64,000 nucleotides of DNA from Sphingomonas guangdongensis (lineage in GTDB: Bacteria; Pseudomonadota; Alphaproteobacteria; Sphingomonadales; Sphingomonadaceae), in contig NZ_OBMI01000001.1 of assembly GCF_900199185.1 (NCBI RefSeq), positions 248,001 to 312,000 of the forward strand. Direction: 5' to 3'. A program made the position numbers and the translations under genes. Of the stretch, positions 33,196 through 41,966 are shown piece after piece. The notes beneath the pieces are model-generated. The model searched no databases. It was not told the origin of the DNA and worked only from the letters and a program-made list of their open reading frames with translations. Numbering within the stretch: position 1 is the stretch's first letter; every line of letters starts with the position of its first letter.

Positions 33196-33431
33196 CGCCG
33201 ATCCAAGATCGCGCGCGCGGGCGCTTTGTGCAACCGCCGAAGCCGCAAAAAACATCGGCTTTCGGTGCGACAGTCGGCTCGGCCACGCGCAGCCACGCCC
33301 TGCCGCAAGGCCCGGCGTCACCGGACCTGCTTAATTTGACTTTAGGATTTGGTCGCCACAACGCTCCTGCCTGCAGGTCCGGGGTATCGGGGCGGGCCTG
33401 TGTCACGCATTTCTCGGGGGGCAGCGCGGCC

Positions 33432-34907
33432 TTGTACTTGCGCAGCGAACAAGGACTTGGGGGAGCCGGCGGTGCCGCCGCCGCGGCGTTCGGCCGCGCG
33501 CCGCTCGGGCCCGCACCGCGCCTGACGCCCGTTCCGGGCTGGCGCGAGGCGATCGAGCGGATCGACCTGGTTCCCGATCTCGGCACCGACATCGGATCGC
33601 GCACCTGGTGGCGGGGTGCGGCGACCTGCGTCGCACTGATCGCCACGACGTGGCAGCTCGCGCCCGCGCTCGACCGCCCGATCTACGGCGTTGCGGCGCC
33701 GACGCTGACCGGCAGCGACTGGGACGAGGCCCGCGCCCAGTCGATCGCACCGCTCGCCCTCGGCGGCAACAGCGGACGCCGCTTCGCGCCGACGGCGGCG
33801 GTGGTTCCGCTGAACGACACCCCCGAGCGGCCGGTGCTGGAACTCCAGGCATCGCTGCCATCGGGTGACGGGCTCGCCGCGGCGCTGGAGCGCTCAGGCG
33901 TTGCCGCGGCCGAGGCCGCCCGGGTCGCCGACCTCGTCGCCGGCCGCGTGCCGCTCGGCGATCTCCGCCCCGGCACCCAGCTCGATCTCACGCTCGGCCG
34001 GCGCCCGCTCAAGGACGCGCCGCGCCCACTCGAGAAGCTCGCGTTCCGTGCGCGCTTCGATCTCAGCCTGCAGGTCGCGCGCGTCGCGGACACGCTGGCG
34101 CTCACCGCCGTGCCGATCGCAATCGATCGCACGCCCTTGCGCATCCAAGGCCGCGTCGGGCCGAGCCTTTACCGCTCCGCGCGCGCCGCCGGCGTCCCGG
34201 CCAAGGCGGTGGAGGCCTTCCTCCGCTCGGTTGCCAGCCGTATGCCGGTCAGCCGCATCGGCGCCGACCAGACCTTCGACGTGATCGTCGAGCAGGCCCG
34301 CGCCGCAACCGGCGAGGTCCAGCTCGGCAAGCTCCTCTACGCCGGCCTGTCCGGGGACGGCAGCAAGCTCCAGCTCGTCCGCTTTGAGCAGGACGGCAAG
34401 GACAGCTGGTTCGACGCGCGCGGCGTCGGCGATCGCCGCTCCAGCGGCGCGCTGATGCCGGTCGCGGGGCGGCTCACCTCCGGCTTCGGGCTGCGCCGCC
34501 ATCCGGTGCTCGGCATCGCCCGCATGCACAAGGGCCTCGACATCGCCGCCCCGTCCGGCGCGCCGATCCGCGCGCCGATGGATGGCGTGGTGCAGATGGC
34601 CGGCTGGGCCGGAGGCTACGGCCGGTTCGTCAAGCTGCGTCACGCGGGCGGGATGGCAACGGGGTTCGGCCACATGAGCCGCATCGCGGTGCAGAACGGC
34701 GAAACCGTGCGCCGCGGCGAGGTGATCGGCTATGTCGGCTCGACCGGGCTGTCGACCGGGCCGCACCTGCACTACGAGCTGTGGAAGAACGGTGTACCGA
34801 TCAATCCCGGCAAAGTGACGTTCGAGAGCGTCCAGCAGCTGTCTGGCGGCGCGCTTCAGCGGTTCAAGTCGACGTTTGCGCGACTGATGGCAGTCCAGGC
34901 GCGCTGA
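33432..34907 (+). CDS. M23-family murein peptidase (LytM domain), TTG start
   Basis: The product is 491 residues. A cytoplasmic lead (LYLRSEQGLGGAGGAAAAAF) and one membrane segment (RGAATCVALIATTWQLAPAL) come first, then a LysM/OapA-like middle domain (e.g. GLAAALERSGVAAAEAARVA), then the LytM domain with zinc ligands HKGLD and HLHYELW at about residues 360-460. It cleaves peptidoglycan cross-links or activates amidases at the envelope. No ATG lies in the conserved region; the TTG at 33432 after a G-rich sequence fits the first residues of the family. It is divergent from the helicase gene. Confidence 0.88.
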   Translation: MYLRSEQGLGGAGGAAAAAFGRAPLGPAPRLTPVPGWREAIERIDLVPDLGTDIGSRTWWRGAATCVALIATTWQLAPALDRPIYGVAAPTLTGSDWDEARAQSIAPLALGGNSGRRFAPTAAVVPLNDTPERPVLELQASLPSGDGLAAALERSGVAAAEAARVADLVAGRVPLGDLRPGTQLDLTLGRRPLKDAPRPLEKLAFRARFDLSLQVARVADTLALTAVPIAIDRTPLRIQGRVGPSLYRSARAAGVPAKAVEAFLRSVASRMPVSRIGADQTFDVIVEQARAATGEVQLGKLLYAGLSGDGSKLQLVRFEQDGKDSWFDARGVGDRRSSGALMPVAGRLTSGFGLRRHPVLGIARMHKGLDIAAPSGAPIRAPMDGVVQMAGWAGGYGRFVKLRHAGGMATGFGHMSRIAVQNGETVRRGEVIGYVGSTGLSTGPHLHYELWKNGVPINPGKVTFESVQQLSGGALQRFKSTFARLMAVQAR

Positions 34908-34929
34908 GGCGCCCCACCTAGATCAAGGC

Positions 34930-34974
34930 GCTCCCGCCACGAATCGGCCACAATGGTCGCAGTCGGATGGGAGC
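34930..34974 (+). promoter_or_regulatory. RBS-sequestering inverted repeat before a small gene
   Basis: GCTCCC (34930-34935) is the perfect complement of GGGAGC (34969-34974), the ribosome-binding site six bases before the ATG at 34981. The left arm is embedded in GGCGCTCCCGCC, close to the core of the leader found four times in the accessory stretch, but the ACTGAGAG half is missing and the loop is 33 bases. Confidence 0.4.
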
Positions 34975-34980
34975 TTGGTC

Positions 34981-35190
34981 ATGAACGAAGACGCCGCCTA
35001 CCTGCTGTCACGCGCTCGTCAGGAGCGGGCGCGGGGTAACACCTGCGAGGACAATGCCGTCGCGCTGGTCCACCTGCAGTTCGCCGAGGAATATGAGCGC
35101 CGCGCGCGCCGCTTCGGCGCCTTTGCGGAGCAGCCGCGATCGCCGGGCGAGCAGGCCCGCAGCCTGCCCTTCCCGATCATCCGCAACTAG
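34981..35190 (+). CDS. Small conserved acidic helical protein
   Basis: The product is 69 residues: NEDAAYLLSRARQERARGNT then ALVHLQFAEEYERRARRF. The A-Y-x-x-x-R-A-R-Q-E-R start and the H-L-x-x-A-x-x-Y helix resemble the small proteins at 8810-8992 and 13975-14148. I recognise it as a short sphingomonad protein of unknown function. GGGAG lies seven bases before the ATG. Confidence 0.75.
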   Translation: MNEDAAYLLSRARQERARGNTCEDNAVALVHLQFAEEYERRARRFGAFAEQPRSPGEQARSLPFPIIRN

Positions 35191-35199
35191 AACGGCTGC

Positions 35200-36876
35200 T
35201 CAGCGGCCCTGCGCGCGCCAGCGGCGGACGGTGCGGTTGATGATGCCCTCCTCGCCGCCGGTCTCGCGCCACAGCTCGGAGAAGAGCGGGTCGCTGGAGG
35301 CCGGGCGCTTGGCCTCGTCCAGGTCGTCGAAGAGGACGCGGATCGGGGTCGCCACGCCCTCGCCGCAGACGATGCACTCGCGGTTGCGCAGGGCCGGGAT
35401 CGAGTCGAGGAACCCGCGCGCGCCTTCCGGCATCGCCGCCCGAACATAGGCCTGGTCGCGGTCGTTGTTGAGGCGCATCGAGATGATGGTGCCGCACTGC
35501 GACAGCACACCCTCCGCCAGGTCGGACGGGCGCTGGGTGATCAGCCCCAGTGACACGCCGTACTTGCGGCCCTCCTTGGCGATGCGGCTGAGGATGCGCC
35601 CCACCGACGATCCGTCGGCGTTGCGGTCGCTCGGCACGTAGCGGTGCGCTTCTTCGCAGACGAGCAGGATCGGGCGCTGCGGCTCGTTGCGCGACCAGAT
35701 CGCGAAGTCGAACACCATGCGGCTCAGCACCGCGACCACGACGGACGTGATCTCGTTCGGCACGCCCGACACGTCGATGATGGAGATTGGCTTGCCGTCG
35801 GCGGGCAGGCGGAAGATGCGGCCGAGGAACGCCGCCATCGTATCCGCGACCAGCATGCCGGAGAACATGAAGGTGTAGCGCGGATCGTTCTTCACCTCCT
35901 CCAGCTTGGTCTTGAGCCGGAGATAGGGCGCGGAGTCGGTTGCGCGGTCGAGCTTGCCCATCTCCAGCGTGATGAGGTTGAGCAGGTCGGAGAGCAGGTA
36001 GGGGATCGGCGAATCGACGGTCAGCTTGCCGAACTCCGCCGCCAGCCGGTTCTTGCCCTTGGCGGCGAGCAGGCACTTGGCGAGGATGTCGCTGTCGACC
36101 TGCCGGTCGGAGCCGTCGGAGGTGACCAGCACCTCGCAATGCTCCTCGAAGTTCATCAGCCAGTAGGGCATCTGCAGGTTGGTGACGTCGTAGACCTCGC
36201 CCGTCGTGCGGAACGCGGCGCCATATTCGCCGTGCGGGTCGATCATCACGATATGACCCTGCGGCGCGAGCTCGCAGATGCGGTGAAGGATCAGCGCCGC
36301 CGACGTGGACTTGCCGGTACCGGTCGAGCCGAGCAGCGCGAAGTGCTTGCCGAGCATCGCATCGACGTAAAGGGCGGCGCGGATGTCCTTGGTCGGGTAG
36401 ACCTGGCCGATCTCGACATGAGCACGGTCGTCGGCGGCGTAGATCTGCTTCAGGTCGGCGGTGGATACGGGGAAGACCGGGGTGCCCGGCGTCGGGAAGC
36501 GGGTGACGCCGCGGCGGAAGCGGTAGAGCTTGCCGGTCAGCCGCTCCTGATCGCCCTCGCCCAAGAAGTCGACCTGCGCAATGACGGTGCCCTCGTGCGT
36601 CTGCGACAGCCGCATGGAGCGAACATTGGCGACGATCCAGGTGGCGCCGACGCGCATCTTGATCTGGCTGCCGACCTGACCCGACGCCGCGATCGCGCCG
36701 TCCGGATCGGACGAGAGCCGGTCGATCGCGTCGAGATCGAGCATGACCTGGCTCGAAGATCCGGAGATCTCGAACACCGCGCCGATGCCGGCGTCTGCCG
36801 GGCCAGTCGGTGCGACGCCGGCCGCTTCCCCTGCCTCGACCCCTTCGAACCCGCGCCGGTTCAACAACTCCGCCAT
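35200..36876 (-). CDS. HerA-like ATPase (DUF87)
   Basis: The product is 558 residues. An N-terminal HAS-barrel-like region (GAVFEISGSSSQVMLDLDAI) precedes the motor: Walker A LLGSTGTGKSTSAAL, Walker B ILLVCEEAHRYVPS, a sensor in LGLITQRPSDLAEGVLSQCG and an arginine finger region near SMRLNNDRDQAYV. The family forms hexameric DNA translocases. In archaea it pairs with the NurA nuclease; no nuclease gene is adjacent here. It is transcribed alone or at the end of the TauE/TIGR02186 block. Confidence 0.9.
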   Translation of the reverse strand: MAELLNRRGFEGVEAGEAAGVAPTGPADAGIGAVFEISGSSSQVMLDLDAIDRLSSDPDGAIAASGQVGSQIKMRVGATWIVANVRSMRLSQTHEGTVIAQVDFLGEGDQERLTGKLYRFRRGVTRFPTPGTPVFPVSTADLKQIYAADDRAHVEIGQVYPTKDIRAALYVDAMLGKHFALLGSTGTGKSTSAALILHRICELAPQGHIVMIDPHGEYGAAFRTTGEVYDVTNLQMPYWLMNFEEHCEVLVTSDGSDRQVDSDILAKCLLAAKGKNRLAAEFGKLTVDSPIPYLLSDLLNLITLEMGKLDRATDSAPYLRLKTKLEEVKNDPRYTFMFSGMLVADTMAAFLGRIFRLPADGKPISIIDVSGVPNEITSVVVAVLSRMVFDFAIWSRNEPQRPILLVCEEAHRYVPSDRNADGSSVGRILSRIAKEGRKYGVSLGLITQRPSDLAEGVLSQCGTIISMRLNNDRDQAYVRAAMPEGARGFLDSIPALRNRECIVCGEGVATPIRVLFDDLDEAKRPASSDPLFSELWRETGGEEGIINRTVRRWRAQGR

Positions 36877-36939
36877 CAGCAGCCCTCCCGTTCAGCGGGC
36901 CACATGCACGCGAAAGGCTTAACGTCCCGTTTGTGCTGC

Positions 36940-37698
36940 TCAGAGACGGCGGGCCACCGCGCCGGCCGCCCAGCCGAACGCGACCGACAGCGCGACCGCG
37001 GCCAGGCCGTAGGCGAAGGAGGCACGCTCCGCCGAGCGCGCGACGAACCGCTCGAACCCCGACTTGCGGATGGTAATCTCCCGCGTGGCGGCGGCAAGGA
37101 CGCGGCCGTCCTGGATCAGGAAGGTCTCCGCCGTGAAGCGTCCGACCGGCACACGCGCGGGGATGGTGACGGCGGCGCGGTAGAGCACGTCGTCGGTGAT
37201 CTCCACCGCGCCCGGGTCCTCATAATAAAGCCCGCTGCGCCGCTTGAGGTCGACGAGTCCGCGGTCGAAGCGGGCCTGCTCGGCCGCGACTGCGCCGGAC
37301 GCGGGCGAGAGCTGCAGGCTCGACAGCCCGAGTTCGTAGATTGCGCGGGTGCGCTCATCGACGATCCGCTCGATCGGGCGGGACGAGGCGATCGCGTAGA
37401 AGCTCGGCGCGGAGCGGTAGCGGGTGCGCTCCGCATTGATCCAGATGCCGGCGATCTTCTCCTTCTCGCGCACCATGATCGACTGCGCCGGCCCCTTCAC
37501 GACCACGACCACGTCCGTGCGCGCCTCCTCGCCTGGCGTTCGCCCGCGGGGGTAGAGGATCGCGCCGAACAGCAGCAGCCGCGCGCCGGTAAACGAATAG
37601 GCGATCTCGATCTCGCGCTGCGACACGTCGGGGACCAGTACCGGCTTGGCCGCGCCGAGCAGCAGCGGCGCCGCGAGCAGGAGTGCGCCGCGCCTCAC
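36940..37698 (-). CDS. TIGR02186-family membrane protein
   Basis: The product is 252 residues. A signal peptide (LLLAAPLLLGAAKP) and an Ig-like periplasmic domain (QREIEIAYSFTGARLLLFGA, TDVVVVVKGP, WINAERTRYRSAPSFYAIAS) are followed by a C-terminal membrane helix (FAYGLAAVALSVAFGWAAGA). This is the conserved alphaproteobacterial partner of TauE/SafE transporters; its ATG overlaps the upstream transporter gene by four bases. It probably assists export of an organic sulfur or sulfite-like anion. Confidence 0.88.
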   Translation of the reverse strand: MRRGALLLAAPLLLGAAKPVLVPDVSQREIEIAYSFTGARLLLFGAILYPRGRTPGEEARTDVVVVVKGPAQSIMVREKEKIAGIWINAERTRYRSAPSFYAIASSRPIERIVDERTRAIYELGLSSLQLSPASGAVAAEQARFDRGLVDLKRRSGLYYEDPGAVEITDDVLYRAAVTIPARVPVGRFTAETFLIQDGRVLAAATREITIRKSGFERFVARSAERASFAYGLAAVALSVAFGWAAGAVARRL

Positions 37699-38609
37699 GA
37701 CAGCTCGATCGTGTAGATTTCGTCCGGGCGCCAGGTGATCCCCAGCAGCATCCGGACCGCGACCAGCAGCACCATGACCGCGAGCGCGAGGCGGAGGTAC
37801 TCGGGCTTCGCCCGCGCCGCGAAGCGCGCGCCGACCTGTGCGCCCACGACCGATCCGACCAGCAGCAGCGCGGCGAGCACGATATCCACCGCCTTGGTGG
37901 TGAGCGCGTGAGTGAGCGTCGCGGCAGCGGTGACGAACAGGATCTGGAACAGCGACGTGCCGACCACGACGGAGGTCGCCATGCCGAGCAGGTAGATCAT
38001 CGCCGGCACCAGCACGAAGCCGCCGCCTACTCCCAGCAGCACGGTGAGCATCCCGACCGCCATGCCGAGGATCAGCGGCGCGAGCGGCGAGATGTAGAGG
38101 CCGGACGCGTAGAAGCGCCAGCGCAGCGGCAACGCGGCGACCAGCGGGTGGTGCCGCCGCTTGCCGGCACGTGGCGGCTCGCCGGTGCGCAGCCGGCGGA
38201 TGGCACCCAACGCTTCGGTCAGCATCAGCCCGCCGATCGAACCGAGCAGCAGCACGTAGAGCACGGCGATCACCGTATCGATCTGGCCGCTCTGCTGCAG
38301 CAGGCGGAACACGCCCGCCCCCGCGACCGCGCCGATCACCCCGCCGGCGACCAGCACCAGCCCCATGTGGACGTCGACGCCCCCGCGGCGAAAGTGCGCC
38401 AGCACGCCCGATACGCTCGCGCCCGTCACCTGGCTGGCGGCCGACGCGGCGGCGACCGTCGGCGGGATGCCGTAGACGATCAGCAGCGGGGTGGTCAGGA
38501 ACCCGCCGCCGACGCCGAACATCCCAGAGAGCAGCCCCACCCCGAACCCCAGCAGGATGATGACCAGCGCATTCACCGACAAGTTCGCGATGGGCAGATA
38601 GATGTCCAC
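37695..38609 (-). CDS. TauE/SafE-family sulfite exporter
   Basis: The product is 304 residues with about eight membrane segments. The two TauE half-repeats begin with GLLSGMFGVGGGFLTTPLLI and GMLTVLLGVGGGFVLVPAMI. It is a predicted inner-membrane anion exporter. It is coupled by a 4-base overlap to the TIGR02186 gene, a pairing seen widely in alphaproteobacteria. Confidence 0.9.
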   Translation of the reverse strand: MDIYLPIANLSVNALVIILLGFGVGLLSGMFGVGGGFLTTPLLIVYGIPPTVAAASAASQVTGASVSGVLAHFRRGGVDVHMGLVLVAGGVIGAVAGAGVFRLLQQSGQIDTVIAVLYVLLLGSIGGLMLTEALGAIRRLRTGEPPRAGKRRHHPLVAALPLRWRFYASGLYISPLAPLILGMAVGMLTVLLGVGGGFVLVPAMIYLLGMATSVVVGTSLFQILFVTAAATLTHALTTKAVDIVLAALLLVGSVVGAQVGARFAARAKPEYLRLALAVMVLLVAVRMLLGITWRPDEIYTIELS

Positions 38610-38675
38610 GGCGTCCTGATTAGCGGCTTTGTGCGGCGAGTCGAAGGCGCTTCGACGCGCGCCCGTGAGTGCACG

Positions 38676-39719
38676 CTAGAAGTCCGAGCCGATCGAGAGC
38701 GCCGGTCCGGAGCCCGGGCGTGCGTCGCCGGCGATCCGCTGCCGCCAGTCGAGCGAGACGCGCAGTGTCCGCCCGACCAGCGGCACGCGCGCGCCGATGC
38801 TCGGACCGACGTCGAGCCGCGACACACCACGCTGCGTTCCGCCCCATGCCCCCGCCCCGACGTCGATCCGCACCCCGCCCGTCTCCGTCAGCAGCCGGCT
38901 CGCGCGGAGGCTGGCGTCGGCATAGTGCTCCAGCCCGCGCCGAACGATCGCACCGCCCTGGCCGTAACCCTCCAGCGCGAAGCCCGCGGCGAGCGGCAGG
39001 GCGTCCACCCCGCCGCTGATCCCGAGCGCGGGGCCGCCTGCACCACCGTCGAGCGGGAAGCGCTGCTCCGCCACGATCCTGACCGGCACGCCCGCCGGTC
39101 GCCACGCGACACCCAACGACAGTTCGCGCCCGGCCCCCGCCGCCGGTGCCGCCGCGCGGCCGGTCAGCGCCAGGCCGCGGCCGATGCCATAGTCGACCCG
39201 CACCCCGCCCTGCGACCCACCGAGCTGCGGCGCATTTGGCCCGACGCCCAGCCCCCGGCCGTTGCGGGCGATCAGCCAGCTGCTGACCGACAGCCGTGTC
39301 CGTCCGGCGAGCGACGGCGGCAGCTCCGACGCCGGCACACCGCGAGCGACCGGATCGACGGCCAAGGCCGCCATTACCGGGACCGACTCGGACGCGCCGA
39401 CCGCCGCGACGGGCAACGGCTCGGCAGCAATCGCCCCGGCGGGCACCGCACCCGGAACATAGACCGCTTCTCCCGGCTGCGCTGACGCAACACGCACCCG
39501 TGACGGGATCACCATTCGGGCAGTTGAAGGCGGATCGCGTGGCGCCGCTACCGATCCAAGCATCGGCTCGACCGCTGCCGTCGCCGTCGCGATCGGCACC
39601 AGCTCACCGAGCGCCGCCGGCAGCGATCCGGTCTCCTGCCACAGCAGCAGGAGCCGCGCCGACGTCCAGCCGAGGCCGACCACCGCCATGAAGCGGAAGG
39701 GGCGGCCGGCTCCGGTCAC
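38676..39719 (-). CDS. Membrane-anchored or exported partner of the glycosyltransferase
   Basis: The product is 347 residues from a GTG overlapping the upstream gene's stop (GTGA). A membrane segment or signal (FMAVVGLGWTSARLLLL) is followed by an Ala/Pro-rich linker, then a strand-rich C-terminal domain: LSVSSWLIARNGRG, GGVRVDYGIGRGLALTGRAA, LRVSLDWRQRIAGDARPG and an ending in GSDF. The alternating hydrophobic pattern and the terminal phenylalanine suggest an outer-membrane barrel like the NfrA C-terminal region. I give no firm family name. Confidence 0.65.
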   Translation of the reverse strand: MTGAGRPFRFMAVVGLGWTSARLLLLWQETGSLPAALGELVPIATATAAVEPMLGSVAAPRDPPSTARMVIPSRVRVASAQPGEAVYVPGAVPAGAIAAEPLPVAAVGASESVPVMAALAVDPVARGVPASELPPSLAGRTRLSVSSWLIARNGRGLGVGPNAPQLGGSQGGVRVDYGIGRGLALTGRAAAPAAGAGRELSLGVAWRPAGVPVRIVAEQRFPLDGGAGGPALGISGGVDALPLAAGFALEGYGQGGAIVRRGLEHYADASLRASRLLTETGGVRIDVGAGAWGGTQRGVSRLDVGPSIGARVPLVGRTLRVSLDWRQRIAGDARPGSGPALSIGSDF

Positions 39720-41146
39720 GCGGCGATGGTCGCGTCGTCGGGAAAGCGATGCGCGGTCTTGTCCCAGTGCAGCGGGCGACCACGCAGCATCTGCCAATAT
39801 TGGGTGACCGCCCGCCGAGCGGCGAGCAGCGCGATGAAATTGCCGATCAGCAGTCGCGGCATCGATCGCAGCGCCTCTCCCGCCCCGTAGCGGCGCCCGA
39901 CGAAGAACGCACGGACCAGCAGTCGCCAGCCGAGCAGCGCGGCGTTGACCAGCAGAAGTTCGGCCATCACCGGATCGAGCGGTCGCACCCGGTGCACGCC
40001 TGCCACGTGGAGCAGCTCCGACAGGAGCCAGAGCAGCGGCGTGAGATAGGCCGCGAGGAGCACGGCCACGGCGATCAGCGCCTTGCGGTCCTGCGCGCGC
40101 ATCCAGTGATCGCCGATGTTGCGCCACCCGGCCCAGCCGGTGCGATCCCAGCCGGCGAGTGCGATGCCGATCATCCACCGCGCCTTCTGCCGGACGGACG
40201 CCTGGATCGTGTCGGGAAAGAACTCGCGAACGGCGACCGGCGGCCCGCCCGCTCGCTCGCGCACCTGCGCGATCATGACGCGTCCGCCTGCGTCGGCGAT
40301 CGAGAGCCCGAGCTCATAGTCCTCGGTCAGGCTCTGGCTATCGAAGGGGGACCCGCCGCGCGCCGCGGCGATGGTGCCGAGAACGTCACGACGCACCGCG
40401 CAGCCGACACCGGCGAACGGCAGGCTCGCGGCCACCATCTGGCGGACGACGAGGCGGCCGGTGTGCGCCTCCGCGAATTCGTCGATGTAGACGCCGCCGA
40501 TCCACCGCGATTGCGGGTGGACGAGCGGCAGCACCGGCAACTGCACGCCCTCGTGCGTCCGCAGCCCATGCTCGATGACGCGCAGCTCGCCGGCGGAAAT
40601 GACGTCCTCCGCATCGTGGAGGACGATCGCGTCGAAGCGGACTCCGGCGGCCGCCTCGTCGGCGACCAGCGCGCGCCACACCTGGTTGAGGTTCGCCGCC
40701 TTGGTGGTCGGGCCGGCGTGCAGGCCGACCACCGGGCGCACGCGCGCGTCGACTGCGGCGATCGCCGCGACGATCTCCGTCGTCGCCCAGTCATTGGGGT
40801 AGAGCCCGACGTAGATCGTCAGCCCCGGCTCGGTGAGCCGCGCCAGCGTGGTGCGCAGCATCGGCCCGATCACCGCCGACTCGTCCCATGCCGCGATCAG
40901 CATGGCCGTCCGCCCGCTCGCCGCCGGCAGCTCGGCGAGGAGCGGATCGCGGCGCCCGCTCAAGCAACGCCAGGCGCCGCGGACGATGTAGAGCAGGTCG
41001 ACCAGCAGGTCGTCGATCCCGCCGATCAGCAAGCCGACGGCGGCGAAGAGCATCAGCTCGTGACGCGCGACTTCCAGCAGTTGCCCTGCCACGCCCCCCA
41101 AGCTGATCGCCCCCGACTGCTCCGATTCGGCCGGGCGATCATCCAC
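39716..41146 (-). CDS. NfrB-like family 2 glycosyltransferase
   Basis: The product is 476 residues. A membrane segment near the N-terminus is followed by a GT2 domain: AMLIAAWDESAVIGPML, the DxD-equivalent IVLHDAEDVI, AGVGCAVRRDVL, TEDYELGLSI and the QxxRW-type motif QKARWMIG. Three or four C-terminal membrane segments end the protein. The family includes the inner-membrane N4-phage receptor component NfrB, which makes a secreted polysaccharide. The following gene is probably the secretion partner. The GspE-like tail of full-length NfrB is absent. Confidence 0.85.
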   Translation of the reverse strand: MDDRPAESEQSGAISLGGVAGQLLEVARHELMLFAAVGLLIGGIDDLLVDLLYIVRGAWRCLSGRRDPLLAELPAASGRTAMLIAAWDESAVIGPMLRTTLARLTEPGLTIYVGLYPNDWATTEIVAAIAAVDARVRPVVGLHAGPTTKAANLNQVWRALVADEAAAGVRFDAIVLHDAEDVISAGELRVIEHGLRTHEGVQLPVLPLVHPQSRWIGGVYIDEFAEAHTGRLVVRQMVAASLPFAGVGCAVRRDVLGTIAAARGGSPFDSQSLTEDYELGLSIADAGGRVMIAQVRERAGGPPVAVREFFPDTIQASVRQKARWMIGIALAGWDRTGWAGWRNIGDHWMRAQDRKALIAVAVLLAAYLTPLLWLLSELLHVAGVHRVRPLDPVMAELLLVNAALLGWRLLVRAFFVGRRYGAGEALRSMPRLLIGNFIALLAARRAVTQYWQMLRGRPLHWDKTAHRFPDDATIAA

Positions 41147-41273
41147 TTTGGTAGCGTAGTAAGCAACTACCCACCGACGTGGTGGATTGATGCCTGCGAC
41201 GCTCGAACAAAGCGGCCGGACGCGCGTTTGCCGGCGTGGTCCTTACCCCTTTCGGGACCGGTGCCTCGGCACA

Positions 41274-41306
41274 CGGCCGCGTCGGCGCGTAGCTGCGACG
41301 CGGCCG
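41274..41306 (-). terminator. Strong stem-loop between the rcnB-like and glycosyltransferase genes
   Basis: CGGCCGCGTC (41274-41283) pairs perfectly with GACGCGGCCG (41297-41306) across 13 bases. It lies just after the stop of the RcnB-like gene. There is no T-run, so termination would need Rho or the hairpin may only protect the 3' end. Confidence 0.5.
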
Positions 41307-41318
41307 CTTCCCTTCACG

Positions 41319-41837
41319 TCAGCGATAGAAGCCGCGGATCACGTCGACCACGTAGCCGCGGCGCGTGTCCACCAGGATCACGTCGCCATAGTGACGCACC
41401 CAGCGCTGGTTGCGCGCGGCGGGCGGCAGGCGATAGCGCCACGGATCGTTGATGTAGTAGCGCGCGCTGTAATAGGGCGCCCCGATCCGCACGCCGGGAC
41501 GGAAGCTCTGGTAGCGGAACGGCGCGTTCCAGTTGCCGCGAGCATAGAGCGCCGCGTTCCGGTCGCGGTACCCGCGCCAGTCGTTGCGGCCCCAGCGCCG
41601 GTTGCGGTCGTTCAGGTCCTCGCGGTACTCGCGCTGCGCCTGACGCAGGTCGCGCCGCTCCTCGCGGATGTCGCGGGCGTCGCCGCGGCGATAGGCCCGT
41701 TGCAGGTCGCGACGCTCCTCGCGGATGTCCTGGCGGTCGCGGCGCAGTTCGGCGCGGGACTGTGCCGCGGCCGGAACGGCGGCGACGGCGGGCAGCGTGA
41801 CCGCGGCGATCAGGCCGGAGATGATCAACTTACGCAT
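41319..41837 (-). CDS. RcnB-family periplasmic protein
   Basis: The product is 172 residues. A signal peptide (MRKLIISGLIAAVTLPAVAA) is followed by an Arg/Asp/Glu-rich helical stretch (ELRRDRQDIREERRDLQRAY and repeats), then the RcnB domain ending in YYINDPWRYRLPPAARNQRW and VLVDxxxGxVxDVI-type sequence (DVILVDTRRGYVVDVI). RcnB proteins are periplasmic and, in E. coli, tune nickel/cobalt efflux; the role here is unproven. Confidence 0.85.
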   Translation of the reverse strand: MRKLIISGLIAAVTLPAVAAVPAAAQSRAELRRDRQDIREERRDLQRAYRRGDARDIREERRDLRQAQREYREDLNDRNRRWGRNDWRGYRDRNAALYARGNWNAPFRYQSFRPGVRIGAPYYSARYYINDPWRYRLPPAARNQRWVRHYGDVILVDTRRGYVVDVIRGFYR

Positions 41838-41966
41838 CGGATCCTCCTTTTCACATCGGCGCGACCGATCGCGCCATGGATCAGGAGGTAGGCCGGTGCC
41901 GCTGAACCGGGTGCGAACGCCGTTGTCAGCGTTGCGACAGCTTGGCGGCAGCGAAGCCGGTCGGGC

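Noticed and set aside
37683..41452. Two open frames of about 600 and 567 codons on the plus strand
   Set aside because: Both are antisense to TauE, the glycosyltransferase and its partner, and both contain long runs of His, Arg and Asp with no recognisable domain.
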